Positions 1 through 11,661 of a stretch of 64,000 nt of DNA are shown in pieces. Position 1 is the first letter of the stretch. Each line of letters begins with the position of its first letter. A program made the translations under genes and the position numbers. The stretch comes from Leeia speluncae (GTDB lineage Bacteria > Pseudomonadota > Gammaproteobacteria > Burkholderiales > Leeiaceae): positions 310,001 to 374,000 of the forward strand of contig NZ_JAJBZT010000001.1 of NCBI RefSeq assembly GCF_020564625.1, in the 5' to 3' direction. The notes beneath the pieces are model-generated. The model saw only the letters and a program-made list of their open reading frames with translations, was not told the DNA's origin and searched no databases.

Positions 1-172
1 CTGTACTAAACCACAGTGCACCGTCTACTTTTTTCTTGCGAAGTGTTAGCCAAATGATTTGCGCAATGGAGGCGGCGATAGTGACACCAGTTGCGATATA
101 AATATTTTGGTTCGTAAATTTATAGGCAACAAAAAACAGAATAACCGGAAATAAATCAAAAAGAATTTTCAT
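1..172 (-). CDS. yciB: Inner-membrane protein YciB (septation protein A family), 3' end outside the window
   Basis: Only the first 57 codons are present; the gene runs off the left edge. The readable N-terminus, [19 protein letters not shown], followed by a second hydrophobic stretch and an Arg/Lys-rich turn, is characteristic of the YciB/IspZ family. These are small polytopic inner-membrane proteins linked to cell-envelope integrity and division; their biochemical role is not settled. The ATG at 172-170 is the only sensible start. It lies 22 bases downstream of the glutathione-transferase stop on the same strand, so the two may be co-transcribed. Recognition rests on the N-terminus alone. 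Confidence 0.8.
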   Translation of the reverse strand, partial: MKILFDLFPVILFFVAYKFTNQNIYIATGVTIAASIAQIIWLTLRKKKVDGALWFST

Positions 173-193
173 TGTATGTATCAGTATGACGAA

Positions 194-880
194 TTAACTA
201 TCAGCTGTATCTTTAGCAAGGCTGGATTGGGCATAGGGTTCTGCCGCACTGATTGTCCATGGTTCTTTTAATGCGTCAGCTACCCATTCTTGCATACTTG
301 GGTGAGACAACAAGGTATTTAAATAAGTTTCCGCTTCAGTAGGGAGTTTCACGCCGTAAGTTTTAAACCGGAAAGCAATTGGTGCGTACATCGCATCCGC
401 AATCGAAAACTGGCCGAATAGCCATGGGCCAGCAGCCCCGTGCTTTTGACGGCAATCCTGCCAGATTGTCACAATACGGTCGATATCTTTTTGGACATCG
501 TTTGATAAACCTTCGCCCGGATAGCTGCCTTTTACATTCATGGGCATGTGTTGACGCACGGACATAAATCCAGAATGCATTTCTGCACTAACAGATCGTG
601 CAACTGCGCGTGCAGCACTGTCTTTTGGCCATAAACCTAAAGTTGGAAATTGCTCGGCTAGATATTCGCAAATAGCCAATGAATCATTTACTAATAATGA
701 GTCATCTTTTAGGAGTGGCACTTTTCCGCTTGGTGACACATTGCGTAGGCTCACCGTACCTTCAGGCGTGTATAACGGAATCATCTGTTCTTTAAAAGGA
801 ATGCCAAAATGCGCCATGACTAGCCATGGGCGTAATGACCAAGAAGAATAGTTTTTGTTTCCGATATAAAGTGTCAGCAT
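194..880 (-). CDS. Glutathione S-transferase family protein
   Basis: A 228-residue protein with the two-domain GST layout. The thioredoxin-like N-terminal domain (about 1-80) carries the glutathione-binding segments NYSSWSLRPW, GKVPLL and the NDSLAICEYL helix. An all-helical C-terminal domain follows (about 90-215). GSTs of this kind conjugate or reduce electrophiles with glutathione in the cytoplasm, and the real substrate cannot be predicted. The N-terminal SSWSLR region suggests a Ser-type rather than Tyr-type active site, which is inference. It lies between dapD and yciB, all on the minus strand, and is separated from dapD by a strong hairpin, so it probably has its own promoter. Confidence 0.85.
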   Translation of the reverse strand: MLTLYIGNKNYSSWSLRPWLVMAHFGIPFKEQMIPLYTPEGTVSLRNVSPSGKVPLLKDDSLLVNDSLAICEYLAEQFPTLGLWPKDSAARAVARSVSAEMHSGFMSVRQHMPMNVKGSYPGEGLSNDVQKDIDRIVTIWQDCRQKHGAAGPWLFGQFSIADAMYAPIAFRFKTYGVKLPTEAETYLNTLLSHPSMQEWVADALKEPWTISAAEPYAQSSLAKDTADS

Positions 881-957
881 GTAATGGCCTAATTGTGCAA
901 TCGTCGTATCATTTGTGTTAGCAAAATACTATAACATGCTTAATCGCTTTGCATAAC

Positions 958-986
958 AAAATGGCCTGCATATCGCAGGCCATTTT
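958..986 (-). terminator. Hairpin terminator downstream of dapD
   Basis: A perfect 12-bp inverted repeat (958-969 with 975-986) with a 5-base loop. Read on the minus strand it is followed by TTTTGTTATG, which fits intrinsic termination of dapD. It lies 34 bases past the dapD stop. Confidence 0.75.
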
Positions 987-1019
987 GTATCTCACTTAGT
1001 CAAAAAATTGACGGGTGAA

Positions 1020-1874
1020 TTAGATGCCACGTAGTAATTCGTTAATACCTACTTTACCGCGTGTTTTTGCATCTACTTTCTTCACAATCACTGCGCAGTA
1101 TAGGCTGTATGAACCATCTGCAGATGGAAGGTTGCCACTCACTACGACAGAACCTGCTGGCACACGGCCGTAAGTCACTTCACCCGTTTCACGATCGTAA
1201 ATTTTGGTGCTTTGACCAATGTATACGCCCATAGAAATCACTGCACCTTCTTCAACAATCACGCCTTCAACGATTTCAGAACGTGCGCCAATGAAGCAGT
1301 TGTCTTCAATAATGGTTGGGTTTGCTTGTAGCGGCTCCAAAACACCACCGATACCAACGCCACCAGACAAGTGAACGTTTTTACCGATCTGAGCGCAACT
1401 ACCAACGGTTGCCCATGTGTCTACCATGGTGCCTTCATCCACATAAGCACCGATGTTAACGTAAGAAGGCATCAATACAGCGTTTTTCGCAATGAAAGAA
1501 CCTTTACGCGCTACTGCTGGTGGCACTACACGGTAGCCACCTTGTTTGAAGTCTGCTGTAGAGTAGTCTGCAAACTTGTTATCTACTTTATCGAAATAGC
1601 GGTTATAGCCATCTGACATGACTTCATTGTCGCGAATACGGAATGAAAGTAGCACCGCTTTTTTAACCCACTGATTAACAACCCATTCGCCAGTTGTTTT
1701 TTCTGCTACACGCAAGCTGCCACGGTCTAATTCGCCAACAACTTGTTCAATTGCGCTTTTCAATTCAGGGCTAACAGTCGCTGGGGTGATATTTGCGCGA
1801 TCTTCGAAAGCGGCTTCAATCACTGCTTGCAATGGATGTTGGTGGCTAGGTGTGATTTTTACATCAACAGACAT
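1020..1874 (-). CDS. dapD: 2,3,4,5-tetrahydropyridine-2,6-dicarboxylate N-succinyltransferase
   Basis: DapD transfers succinyl from succinyl-CoA to tetrahydrodipicolinate in the succinylase branch of lysine and meso-diaminopimelate synthesis in the cytoplasm. The 284-residue protein has the family's N-terminal helical domain (about 1-100). A left-handed beta-helix of hexapeptide repeats follows (about 105-240), visible in [20 protein letters not shown] and VGIGGVLEP. The C-terminal tail carries [18 protein letters not shown]. The ATG at 1874 was chosen because GGAG lies six bases upstream. A TTG four codons earlier overlaps that ribosome-binding site and is unlikely. The gene is followed by a clear hairpin terminator. 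Confidence 0.95.
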   Translation of the reverse strand: MSVDVKITPSHQHPLQAVIEAAFEDRANITPATVSPELKSAIEQVVGELDRGSLRVAEKTTGEWVVNQWVKKAVLLSFRIRDNEVMSDGYNRYFDKVDNKFADYSTADFKQGGYRVVPPAVARKGSFIAKNAVLMPSYVNIGAYVDEGTMVDTWATVGSCAQIGKNVHLSGGVGIGGVLEPLQANPTIIEDNCFIGARSEIVEGVIVEEGAVISMGVYIGQSTKIYDRETGEVTYGRVPAGSVVVSGNLPSADGSYSLYCAVIVKKVDAKTRGKVGINELLRGI

Positions 1875-2236
1875 GGTTAACTCCAAAAATAATATTGCGC
1901 CATTCTATTTGGCAAAGTGCTTGTTCACTCGCTTGAACTAACGACATCGTTTCTCAAGCGTGCATGATTAATCGTGGGGGCTTTGTCTTCAAAGAAGTTA
2001 ATTTAAGCTAACCCTAGTCGTCTTCACATAAAAGCTGGGGGCAAATCTTTTGTAGACTGACATCGCCCAAACAACACATGAAAACGAGTACTACAGAATA
2101 ATCCAAGATTATATGTGTCTTTTGCGATTTTGCTAAATACATTTATTTAGAGATCACTATCCGTGAGTCGCAATTGGAATAATTGCGTGCGAAAATCCGC
2201 ACGGGCAAGATGAGGCATAAAAACAAGGTGATAAGA
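1875..2236. other. Divergent intergenic region between dapD and the EamA gene
   Basis: There is no convincing gene in these 362 bases. The stretch should hold the promoters of the two divergent genes, but I could not assign a clear -35/-10 pair to either. The only structure I can point to is a pair of adjacent small hairpins near the right end, listed separately. Confidence 0.5.
2169..2203 (+). other. Two adjacent small hairpins in the leader of the EamA transporter gene
   Basis: CGCAATT (2169-2175) pairs with AATTGCG (2181-2187) across a GGAAT loop. CGTGCG (2186-2191) pairs with CGCACG (2198-2203) across a six-base loop. The two stems share bases 2186-2187, so they would compete. They end about 33 bases before the chosen start codon. 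A regulatory role is only a possibility. Confidence 0.3.
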
Positions 2237-3130
2237 ATGAATGCACGGTCAAACCGTCAAATTGGAATACTTGGCTTGCTATTTGCAGCAGCCCTATGGG
2301 GGGCTATGTGGTACCCGTATCGATGGTTGCATACGCAAGGTTTAACCATGGACCTTGCCCAGATTGCAAATTACGTGATTGCTATCTTGATTGGCGGAGT
2401 ACTTCTTTTTGGCGTACTTAAACGTCCATGGGAGTTTAACTGGCGCGTTGCCTTAATGGGGCTTTCTGCCGGCTGGTCTAATGTGAGCTATGTATTTGCC
2501 GTGCTTCACGGTGAAGTCATGAGAATAAGTCTCCTTTTTTACTTGGCACCAGTATGGACGCTTATCTTGGCTTGGATTTTTCTAGGTGAAAAGCCGAATA
2601 AGTTCGGCTGGCTAGTGTTTGCATTTTCATTTGCTGGTGCTGCATGCATGCTATGGCAACCATCCCTTGGTTTACCGTTGCCGCAAACTGAATATGAGTG
2701 GGCGGCTTTATCAGGCGGTGTATGTTTTGCTTTAAATAACGTGCAATCTAGGCAAATTCCGCATATCGACCCTGCGGTTAAATCGTTTAGTGTGTGGTGT
2801 GGTTGCCTGCTAATGGCTGTTGGCGCCATGTTTCTGTTTGATGGGCAACCCGCAAAATTGCTGGATCTAAGTGCCTCTGTTTGGCTAGTCCTGCTCTTAA
2901 TTGGCGGCGCTTTGGTAATTGCGAGTTTGGGAATGCAGTTTGCACTCCGCTACATTGGCGCAACAGAGGCAATGGTGATTATGTTGTTTGAACTGGTGGT
3001 GGCTGCAGTATCTGCCTGGTGGTTGGCAGGGGAGGTGTTGTCACTGAGAGAATGGACTGGTGGCGCAATGATCCTCGCGGGTAGTTTGTTCTCCGGACAA
3101 TTGGCGCACACAGAAGAAGAGCATGCTTAA
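2237..3130 (+). CDS. EamA/DMT-superfamily inner-membrane transporter
   Basis: A 297-residue protein with about ten hydrophobic segments arranged as two five-helix EamA repeats. The first begins near GILGLLFAAALWGAMW, the second near YEWAALSGGVCFALNN. Members of the drug/metabolite transporter superfamily usually export amino acids, nucleosides or other small metabolites across the inner membrane. The substrate cannot be told from sequence. The start at 2237 has AAGGTGAT upstream and puts the first helix directly after a short basic N-terminus. Earlier in-frame starts at 2183 and 2210 would add a basic tail and are less likely. Its stop is one base from that of the convergent PilZ-like gene. 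Confidence 0.8.
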   Translation: MNARSNRQIGILGLLFAAALWGAMWYPYRWLHTQGLTMDLAQIANYVIAILIGGVLLFGVLKRPWEFNWRVALMGLSAGWSNVSYVFAVLHGEVMRISLLFYLAPVWTLILAWIFLGEKPNKFGWLVFAFSFAGAACMLWQPSLGLPLPQTEYEWAALSGGVCFALNNVQSRQIPHIDPAVKSFSVWCGCLLMAVGAMFLFDGQPAKLLDLSASVWLVLLLIGGALVIASLGMQFALRYIGATEAMVIMLFELVVAAVSAWWLAGEVLSLREWTGGAMILAGSLFSGQLAHTEEEHA

Positions 3131-3131
3131 G

Positions 3132-3626
3132 CTATTTAGATTGCTGATCTCGCAACTGTTTTCTGTGCTCTTTAAAGAGTAACTGACCAAGCCAGTGATC
3201 TTCATCATCTGTTAGTGGGGCAAATTGAATAAACTGAGTTCCTTGCTCATGTTGTCCGAACTGTCCTTGGAATGTAATAGGAAGCGGGATAGAAGGGGCT
3301 AGAAAAAGTGAAATCTGGCAGGTGCCTTCCGTCGGTTGAGGGGCTGGTATCCAAATCCCCGACCTTCCTAAGCGGATGTTTTCGGCGATTGGCAGCGGGG
3401 ATTGCTGCAGGCTAATTTGGCCCAGTAGCAAAAGAATTAAATCTAGTTTGCCTTCAATGCGGGTTTCTTCATCTTTATTTGACTCATAATGATCTTTAAT
3501 TTCATTGCTGAGTTGAGCAAATGCTTTTAACAGCTGCAGGTTATTAGATGATTGCAGTGTTTTCAGTGTAGGAGCGGAGACAACATAAGAGCATCTCAGC
3601 GGAATGAATAAGTCATTGTTTTGCAT
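3132..3626 (-). CDS. PilZ-like domain protein (putative cyclic-di-GMP effector)
   Basis: A 164-residue soluble protein with no signal peptide. An N-terminal helical part (about 20-75, including LKAFAQLSNEIKDHYESNKD) is followed by a beta-rich part. The line IRLGRSGIWIP resembles the (D/N)-x-S-x-x-G strand of PilZ domains, and the ending WLGQLLFKEHRKQLRDQ resembles the closing helix of many PilZ proteins. PilZ domains bind cyclic di-GMP and control motility and surface behaviour. The canonical RxxxR motif before the domain is not obvious, so nucleotide binding is unproven. The family call is moderate, by eye only. It is convergent with the EamA gene. Confidence 0.5.
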   Translation of the reverse strand: MQNNDLFIPLRCSYVVSAPTLKTLQSSNNLQLLKAFAQLSNEIKDHYESNKDEETRIEGKLDLILLLLGQISLQQSPLPIAENIRLGRSGIWIPAPQPTEGTCQISLFLAPSIPLPITFQGQFGQHEQGTQFIQFAPLTDDEDHWLGQLLFKEHRKQLRDQQSK

Positions 3627-3747
3627 GGTGAGAGATTATAGCGAAATCTTCTAAATCTGTTTCAATAAACTGTTTGTCATTTCTTTGAAATAGCATAGTC
3701 TATCGGTGTTTATTATCAATTAAGTAGCACGTCGTACGAAGATTATT

Positions 3748-6700
3748 GTGCATCTAAAGCAAATCAAACTCGCTGGTTTTAAATCGTTTGTTGATCCTAT
3801 GCAGATTCATTTGCAAGGACAACTCGTTGCCGTGGTGGGGCCGAACGGTTGTGGCAAGTCGAATATTATGGATGCTGTTCGTTGGGTCTTGGGCGAATCC
3901 TCTGCGAAGCAATTACGCGGGGAGTCCATGCAAGATGTGATTTTCAATGGCAGTAATACCCGTAAACCTTTATCACGTGCGAGTGTTGAATTAGTTTTTG
4001 ATAACACCCTTCAACGTGTCACGGGCCCTTGGTCTCCTTATACCGAAATCTCCATCAAACGCACTTTGCTGCGAGATGGCACTTCCTCTTATTACATTAA
4101 TCAGCAAGCGGTTAGACGGCGTGATATTACTGATTTGTTTTTAGGAACAGGTGTTGGTGCTCGTGGATATGCGGTGATCGAACAGGGAATGATCTCTCGG
4201 ATTATCGATGCAAGGCCTGAAGAGTTGCGTGGCTACCTAGAAGAGGCTGCTGGGATTTCGAAGTATCGGGAGCGTCGAAAAGAAACCACCAGCCGCTTAC
4301 ACGATTCGAATGAAAATTTACTTCGGCTAAATGATATTAGGCACGAACTGCATCAACAAATCGAACGGCTAGAAAAACAGGCAGAAGCAGCAAAGGCCTA
4401 TCGACAGATACAAACAGAAATTCACCAAACAGAACGTTTGTATTCCTTATCGATGTACCAACAATTACGAGCCAAGATCCAACAAAACAAAGCGATGTTG
4501 GCGAGCCTGTTGATGCAAAAAACGAAGTTGGATTCCGAACTCACTCGGCTAGATGGCATTTTACTTCAGGGCAAACAGCAGGAGTTCGAGTTAAACCAAG
4601 CACAGCACGAGCAGCAATCCGAATTGTTCCGGATCAACAACGCATTATCCCTGCTAGAACAAGAAAAGCAGCTGTCACAACAATTGCTGACGCAATTGCA
4701 AGAAAGACTGACGCAGGCGGAAACTCAAATTGCTAACTTAAATCAAAAATTACAGCAGTGGAAAGAAGAGAAAGAGGCTGTTTTACAGCAAATACATGAT
4801 GAAAAACAAACCCTGCAAGACGAAGAAATGTCTTATGCAGCGGTTCAATTGCAACTGTCCGCGCTGACCCAAGCCCTGCAGCAATTATCTGAAGAGAAGC
4901 AGGCGTTGACGATGGCCCTAAATCAGCGCCAATCTACCTTAGCGGCAAATAACAACCAGCTGCAACGATTAAAGAACAAACAAGAAACGCTTGCTAGCCA
5001 ACTTCTCAAAGTGAATGAGGTTTTAGAAAAACAACCTCCAGCAAATGACGAGATGCTAGTGCTAAGCCAGCAACGTAATCACAATCAGGATGAAATACGG
5101 TTAGTAGATATAGCGTTAGAAGATATACATGCGAACTTGGCTAACCTTGAGCGAGAAAAGCAGCAAGCACAAACGAATTATCTGGAGGCCAAGCATCAGT
5201 TATCTACCTTGCAGGCCAAAAAAGAGAGTCTAGACTCCTTAAAACAAATGGTCGCAGGTGGAAGCCAAATTCATGGGTGGTGGTCTGATAACTATCCTGA
5301 TGCGCCTGCTTTATGGTCAGTTTTAGCGGTGGAAGAGGGGTATTCGACGGCTGTTAATGCCGTTTTAAATGATTGGTTATATGCTCGCCCCTTGTTGTCC
5401 AATTGGAAAATCCCAGACCAAATCCCGCCTGGTTTGACGAAGTGGGTACGTGAGTTAGATGCAGATATAGTTAGTGAAGTAGAAACTAATATTCCCTTTC
5501 CTATCATGCCGCTCGCTAGTGTTATTCGCTGTGAGCATCTCCTTTTTCATCCTTTTGTTTCTGCTATGGTGCGTGATGTGTTTTTGGCAGCTTTGCAAGA
5601 CGCACAGATTGGCTATGCGCAATTGCCTCCTCATGTCCGGTTAGTGACAAAAGAAGGGTGGATTTTTTCGAGCACGACGATTCAATATTTTCCAGAGCAA
5701 GCAGAAACCAAGCTCATTGATTATCCAAGGTTAATAAGCGCCTTGGAAAAAGAAATGCCTATTTTGCAAGCACAAGTCGATCAACATCATCTGGACCTTC
5801 AAGCGCTAGATGCACGTATTCAATCTGCGAGAGAGAGTGAGCAATCCTTTCGAACAAAACGACGAGACATCCAAGCGAAAATTATTAAACTGGATGGGCA
5901 AATCGAGCGCATGACAGCGGAAGAGAAGAAAGCAGAATTTGCAAAACAACAAATGCTGCATGAAAAAATCGAATTAACTTCTTCTATCGAATGGACTTTG
6001 CAAGAAATAGCGCAACTCAATATAGAAGCAGGTGCGTTTGAGCATTTGGATGCTGAACGTACGTTAGTGCAGCAGGCAACTGAGAAGTACCAGCAATTAT
6101 TAGCGCAGGTAGAAGCACTGAAAAAAACGGACCGTCAACAGCAGCAGGATGTGATGCAACGCAAAGGTCAGATCGACCGTTTAACCATGCGTTTAGCACA
6201 TATTGAAGAAAGACTAGTCGAATCCTCGCAATCCCTCGAATTACTTGCCGATACGAAGATCGAATTGTTAGAAGAAAAACTGTCTGTTGAAGGAAGTGAT
6301 AATCGAACAAAGGTTGAAGAAACCCTAGCAGAACAAGGAAATGCAGAGAGCGGATTGGCCGTGATTCGACAATCTATTGTAGTGTTGCATGAATCCTTAC
6401 TGTTAGCGGAAAAGGATAAGGCTGTATTTGTAGAGCAATTAAAGCCAATTGACGCCCAAATAAAGCAGATCGAAATTCAGTTAACAGCAGATGAGCAAAG
6501 GGTTGCGGAATTAACCGCCCAAAATGAAGTTGAGGTTAGCCAATTAAATGAAGAAGCACTGCAATTAGTTGGATCGTTGTCTGCCGAGCAATTGGCAGCT
6601 AAGTTGCCTAAGTTACAGAGGTCGCTACTGCAACTCGGCGCAGTCAATCTTGCTGCTTTAGATGAGTTGGCCGATACCATTGCAAGGCAGGGCTATTTAG

Positions 6701-7254
6701 ATGCGCAAGTGAATGATATCAATCAAGCAATTGATACGCTTGAAGCAGCCATTCGTAAAATTGATCGTGAAACAAGAGCACTATTAAAGGAAACTTTTGA
6801 GCAGGTGAACCAGTCTTTGAGTGCGTTATTCCCCTTACTCTTTGGCGGCGGTGTCGCACGGCTTAGCTTTTCAGGTGATGAAATTTTAGACGCAGGCATT
6901 CTATTTACCGCGCAACCACCAGGAAAGAAAAATAGCTCTATTCAATTACTTTCCGGTGGCGAGAAGGCCTTAACTGCGTTAGCGCTCGTTTTTGCACTCT
7001 TCCAGCTGAATCCTGCTCCATTTTGCTTATTGGATGAAGTGGATGCACCATTAGATGATGCAAATACTGGACGATTTGCAGAAATGGTCAAACATATGTC
7101 TAAAGCAACCCAGTTTTTGTTTATCAGTCATAACCGAATTACCATGGAAATGGCAAATCAACTAGTGGGGGTGACAATGCAAGAGCAAGGGGTTTCTCGA
7201 ATTGTGACGGTGGATATGGAAAAAGCGCTTACATTTAGCGAAGAAGGTGCATGA
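3748..7254 (+). CDS. smc: Chromosome partition protein SMC
   Basis: SMC is the ATPase core of the bacterial condensin that compacts and helps segregate the chromosome. The 1168-residue protein has the whole architecture. The N-terminal Walker A GPNGCGKSN is at about 31-39, with long coiled coils on either side of a hinge at about 500-650. The ABC signature LLSGGEKAL is at about 1067, and Walker B FCLLDEVDAPLDD at about 1091. Length matches the family. The start is GTG at 3748, giving the typical MHLKQIKLAGFKSF beginning; its ribosome-binding site is weak. No scpA or scpB is in the window. zipA and ligA follow on the same strand, a common order in related bacteria. Confidence 0.97.
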   Translation: MHLKQIKLAGFKSFVDPMQIHLQGQLVAVVGPNGCGKSNIMDAVRWVLGESSAKQLRGESMQDVIFNGSNTRKPLSRASVELVFDNTLQRVTGPWSPYTEISIKRTLLRDGTSSYYINQQAVRRRDITDLFLGTGVGARGYAVIEQGMISRIIDARPEELRGYLEEAAGISKYRERRKETTSRLHDSNENLLRLNDIRHELHQQIERLEKQAEAAKAYRQIQTEIHQTERLYSLSMYQQLRAKIQQNKAMLASLLMQKTKLDSELTRLDGILLQGKQQEFELNQAQHEQQSELFRINNALSLLEQEKQLSQQLLTQLQERLTQAETQIANLNQKLQQWKEEKEAVLQQIHDEKQTLQDEEMSYAAVQLQLSALTQALQQLSEEKQALTMALNQRQSTLAANNNQLQRLKNKQETLASQLLKVNEVLEKQPPANDEMLVLSQQRNHNQDEIRLVDIALEDIHANLANLEREKQQAQTNYLEAKHQLSTLQAKKESLDSLKQMVAGGSQIHGWWSDNYPDAPALWSVLAVEEGYSTAVNAVLNDWLYARPLLSNWKIPDQIPPGLTKWVRELDADIVSEVETNIPFPIMPLASVIRCEHLLFHPFVSAMVRDVFLAALQDAQIGYAQLPPHVRLVTKEGWIFSSTTIQYFPEQAETKLIDYPRLISALEKEMPILQAQVDQHHLDLQALDARIQSARESEQSFRTKRRDIQAKIIKLDGQIERMTAEEKKAEFAKQQMLHEKIELTSSIEWTLQEIAQLNIEAGAFEHLDAERTLVQQATEKYQQLLAQVEALKKTDRQQQQDVMQRKGQIDRLTMRLAHIEERLVESSQSLELLADTKIELLEEKLSVEGSDNRTKVEETLAEQGNAESGLAVIRQSIVVLHESLLLAEKDKAVFVEQLKPIDAQIKQIEIQLTADEQRVAELTAQNEVEVSQLNEEALQLVGSLSAEQLAAKLPKLQRSLLQLGAVNLAALDELADTIARQGYLDAQVNDINQAIDTLEAAIRKIDRETRALLKETFEQVNQSLSALFPLLFGGGVARLSFSGDEILDAGILFTAQPPGKKNSSIQLLSGGEKALTALALVFALFQLNPAPFCLLDEVDAPLDDANTGRFAEMVKHMSKATQFLFISHNRITMEMANQLVGVTMQEQGVSRIVTVDMEKALTFSEEGA

Positions 7255-7411
7255 CGATTGATTTTGTGACTGTGCAATTTAGCGGTGGTTAGGCTAAAAT
7301 GCAGTAAAAATCCGTAAAGTGACTTGGCAAGTGATCAACAAAACGTTATTTGCTTAAGCAAAAGTTATATCGACAAACAAAAATCAACAAGAAAGCCCGT
7401 GAGGACTTTAC

Positions 7412-8668
7412 ATGACAGATTTGCAACTGGTTTTGCTTGGTGTGGGCGCAATTGTCATCCTGCTAGTAGTGTTATACAACTGGTGGGATCAACAACGTTA
7501 TAAAAAACGAGCACAGGCAGCGTTTGCCAGTTACCAACAAGATGTGCTGCTTGATCCATCCATGACCCCAATGGATGCAGATACTCGTATGGCTGGTGAA
7601 GACGACCTGCCAGATGATGACGCGCTGGCGACTGCACGCCGTCAAACGAGTACGAATGATGAAATGACGTATGGCCGTCCGACGATCAAAATCCAAGATG
7701 ATCGCACCGAACCGGTAATCGCCAGAAAAGAACCTGTCATTCAGCCAAAAGTTGAACCAGCTAAGGCAGAAAATAATCTGTTTTCGCCTAATGCGGCTAG
7801 TGCGGCAGCACCAACGAATACACTAAAAACAGCGCGTGAAGTATTAACGTACCCAAGCCAGCAAGATGAAAAAGCGGACATGTTGCTAGAGGTACTCTCA
7901 CATACTGCACTCGATGTCGATTTGATCCGCTCTTTGCATCGTCAGCTAAACCGAAGTGGAAAACGAATCTCATGGTTAGCTTTAATGAGTAGCGGTGAGT
8001 GGTATCCTCTTGATGTTGATGCAAACTTAGCCATTATGGGGCTAAAAATTGGTGTGCAAATGGCAGACCGTCGTGGTCCGCTAGATGAGCCTTCGCTTCG
8101 TCAAATGGTTGGCGCATTAGAGACATTTGCTGCTGAAACTGGCTCGGAGTTACGCTTGCCTTCGCTTGCCCATGTGTTGGCGAATGCACAAAAACTAGAT
8201 ACTTTCTGTGCAGATGTCGATGTAACAATCGGCCTGAATGTCTTTGCCGATAGCATGCCGTTTTCGATGATGACCTTGCGTGATCATATGGAACGTAATG
8301 GCCTAAGACTAATGGCAGACGGTGCATATCATATGGTGAACGATAAAGGGGTACACCTCTTTAGCGTCATTAACTTTGATAACTCTCCATTCCCTGCTCA
8401 TCCAAGTCCAAAAGACACCAGTGAAGGCGTCACCTTCTTGTTTGATGTGCCCCGTGTGGCTGATGGTATCAATGTGTTTGGTTTGTTATCCGATTTGGCG
8501 TTTGAACTCAGTAGCCAATTAGGCGCAAGGCTAGTGGATGATAACCGTCGTCCGCTTACCGATCATGGTATTGCTAGCATTCGTCAGCAATTACGCGCCA
8601 TTTATGGCACCATGAATCTGAAGGGTATTGAACCCGGCGGCCAAACAGCACTACGCTTATTCTCCTGA
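7412..8668 (+). CDS. zipA: Cell division protein ZipA
   Basis: ZipA anchors FtsZ protofilaments to the inner membrane during division. The 418-residue protein has an N-terminal transmembrane helix (about 4-24, LVLLGVGAIVILLVVLYNWW). A basic juxtamembrane patch RYKKRAQ and a low-complexity acidic/Pro-Ala linker follow (about 35-155). The C-terminal globular ZipA domain (about 275-415) includes LNVFADSMPFSMMTLRDHME. The ATG has GTGAGGAC upstream. The gene lies between smc and ligA, as in other betaproteobacteria, where divergent ZipA proteins are often annotated only from this position and topology. Confidence 0.88.
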   Translation: MTDLQLVLLGVGAIVILLVVLYNWWDQQRYKKRAQAAFASYQQDVLLDPSMTPMDADTRMAGEDDLPDDDALATARRQTSTNDEMTYGRPTIKIQDDRTEPVIARKEPVIQPKVEPAKAENNLFSPNAASAAAPTNTLKTAREVLTYPSQQDEKADMLLEVLSHTALDVDLIRSLHRQLNRSGKRISWLALMSSGEWYPLDVDANLAIMGLKIGVQMADRRGPLDEPSLRQMVGALETFAAETGSELRLPSLAHVLANAQKLDTFCADVDVTIGLNVFADSMPFSMMTLRDHMERNGLRLMADGAYHMVNDKGVHLFSVINFDNSPFPAHPSPKDTSEGVTFLFDVPRVADGINVFGLLSDLAFELSSQLGARLVDDNRRPLTDHGIASIRQQLRAIYGTMNLKGIEPGGQTALRLFS

Positions 8669-8681
8669 TCTCCTCTTTTAG

Positions 8682-10781
<2,100 letters not shown>

Positions 10782-10818
10782 CCGGCAAATCCATAGTGCT
10801 TCTGCTATGGTGAAAAGA

Positions 10819-10830
10819 GGAGCATGCTCC
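10819..10830. promoter_or_regulatory. 12-bp perfect palindrome upstream of mtnP
   Basis: GGAGCATGCTCC is a perfect palindrome with no loop, so it suits a dimeric DNA-binding protein better than an RNA hairpin. Just upstream, CCATAG and CTATGG form a short stem with an 8-base loop around 10791-10810. It lies 41 bases before the mtnP start. No known regulator is assigned. Confidence 0.25.
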
Positions 10831-10871
10831 ACAGAGATCCACAACAATAACGAGAGAAAAAGGACACGAAC

Positions 10872-11648
10872 ATGTTAGCGATTATTGGCGGAAGTGGGCT
10901 AAGTGAATTACCAAATGTCAGTATTACTCGTCGGCAAGTGGTTAGAACCCCTTATGGAGAACCATCGTGCGGGCTAACATTTGGCGAAATTAATGGACTA
11001 GAAGTCGTATTCTTAGCCCGTCACGGTTATGCCCATACATTGCAACCCCATGAAATTAACTACCGTGCCAATATCTGGGCGCTAGCCGAACAAAAAGTTT
11101 CTCGAATTATCGCCGTTGCTTCCGTTGGTGGTATTCGCACAGATCTCACGCCAGGCACGCTAGTTGTTCCTGATCAGTTGATCGACTATACCTACGGTCG
11201 ATCTAACACCTATTTTGAAGGTGCGATGGAAACCATCCGCCATATCGATTTTACCGACCCATACAGTCCTGATGCCCGCGCCTGCATTTTGTTGGCAGCA
11301 AAAAGACAGAATATTACTGTTGTCGATGGCGGAACCTATGCATGTACTCAAGGGCCAAGACTGGAAACTGCCGCTGAGATTCGACGGTTAGAAGGCGATG
11401 GAGCAGATATGGTCGGCATGACAGGAATGCCAGAAGCCGTCTTGGCGCGAGAACTAGGTGTTCCGTACGCTAGCCTATGCTTGGTCGGAAACTATGCGGC
11501 AGGAAAAGGGAATAACCAACACCGGATCGATGTTTCTGCCGCTAGCCAAGTGTTATCAAGCAATATGGAAAAATTACTTTCGATTTTGGGTTCTATTTGT
11601 GCAGATGAGTTCTGCTCTCTTGGTGGTACCGCGCCAGCCGTAGAATAA
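10872..11648 (+). CDS. mtnP: S-methyl-5'-thioinosine / 5'-methylthioadenosine phosphorylase
   Basis: This purine-nucleoside-phosphorylase family enzyme phosphorolyses methylthio-nucleosides arising from polyamine or quorum-signal synthesis, releasing the base and 5-methylthioribose-1-phosphate. Visible motifs are the N-terminal IIGGSGL phosphate loop, RHG (about 50), the family line CTQGPRLETAAEI (about 155-168) and the MVGMTGMPEA segment that contacts the ribose. Its length of 258 fits. Proteobacterial members with this pattern include enzymes that prefer methylthioinosine, so the substrate is not fixed by sequence. The ATG has AAAAGGA eight bases upstream. The gene stands between ligA and an exported protein of unknown function. 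Confidence 0.85.
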   Translation: MLAIIGGSGLSELPNVSITRRQVVRTPYGEPSCGLTFGEINGLEVVFLARHGYAHTLQPHEINYRANIWALAEQKVSRIIAVASVGGIRTDLTPGTLVVPDQLIDYTYGRSNTYFEGAMETIRHIDFTDPYSPDARACILLAAKRQNITVVDGGTYACTQGPRLETAAEIRRLEGDGADMVGMTGMPEAVLARELGVPYASLCLVGNYAAGKGNNQHRIDVSAASQVLSSNMEKLLSILGSICADEFCSLGGTAPAVE

Positions 11649-11661
11649 ATTAGGACGTGAT

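Noticed and set aside
2169-2203. Tandem hairpins as a mini-ykkC (guanidine-II) riboswitch before the EamA gene
   Set aside because: The loops lack the ACGR sequence that defines that class.
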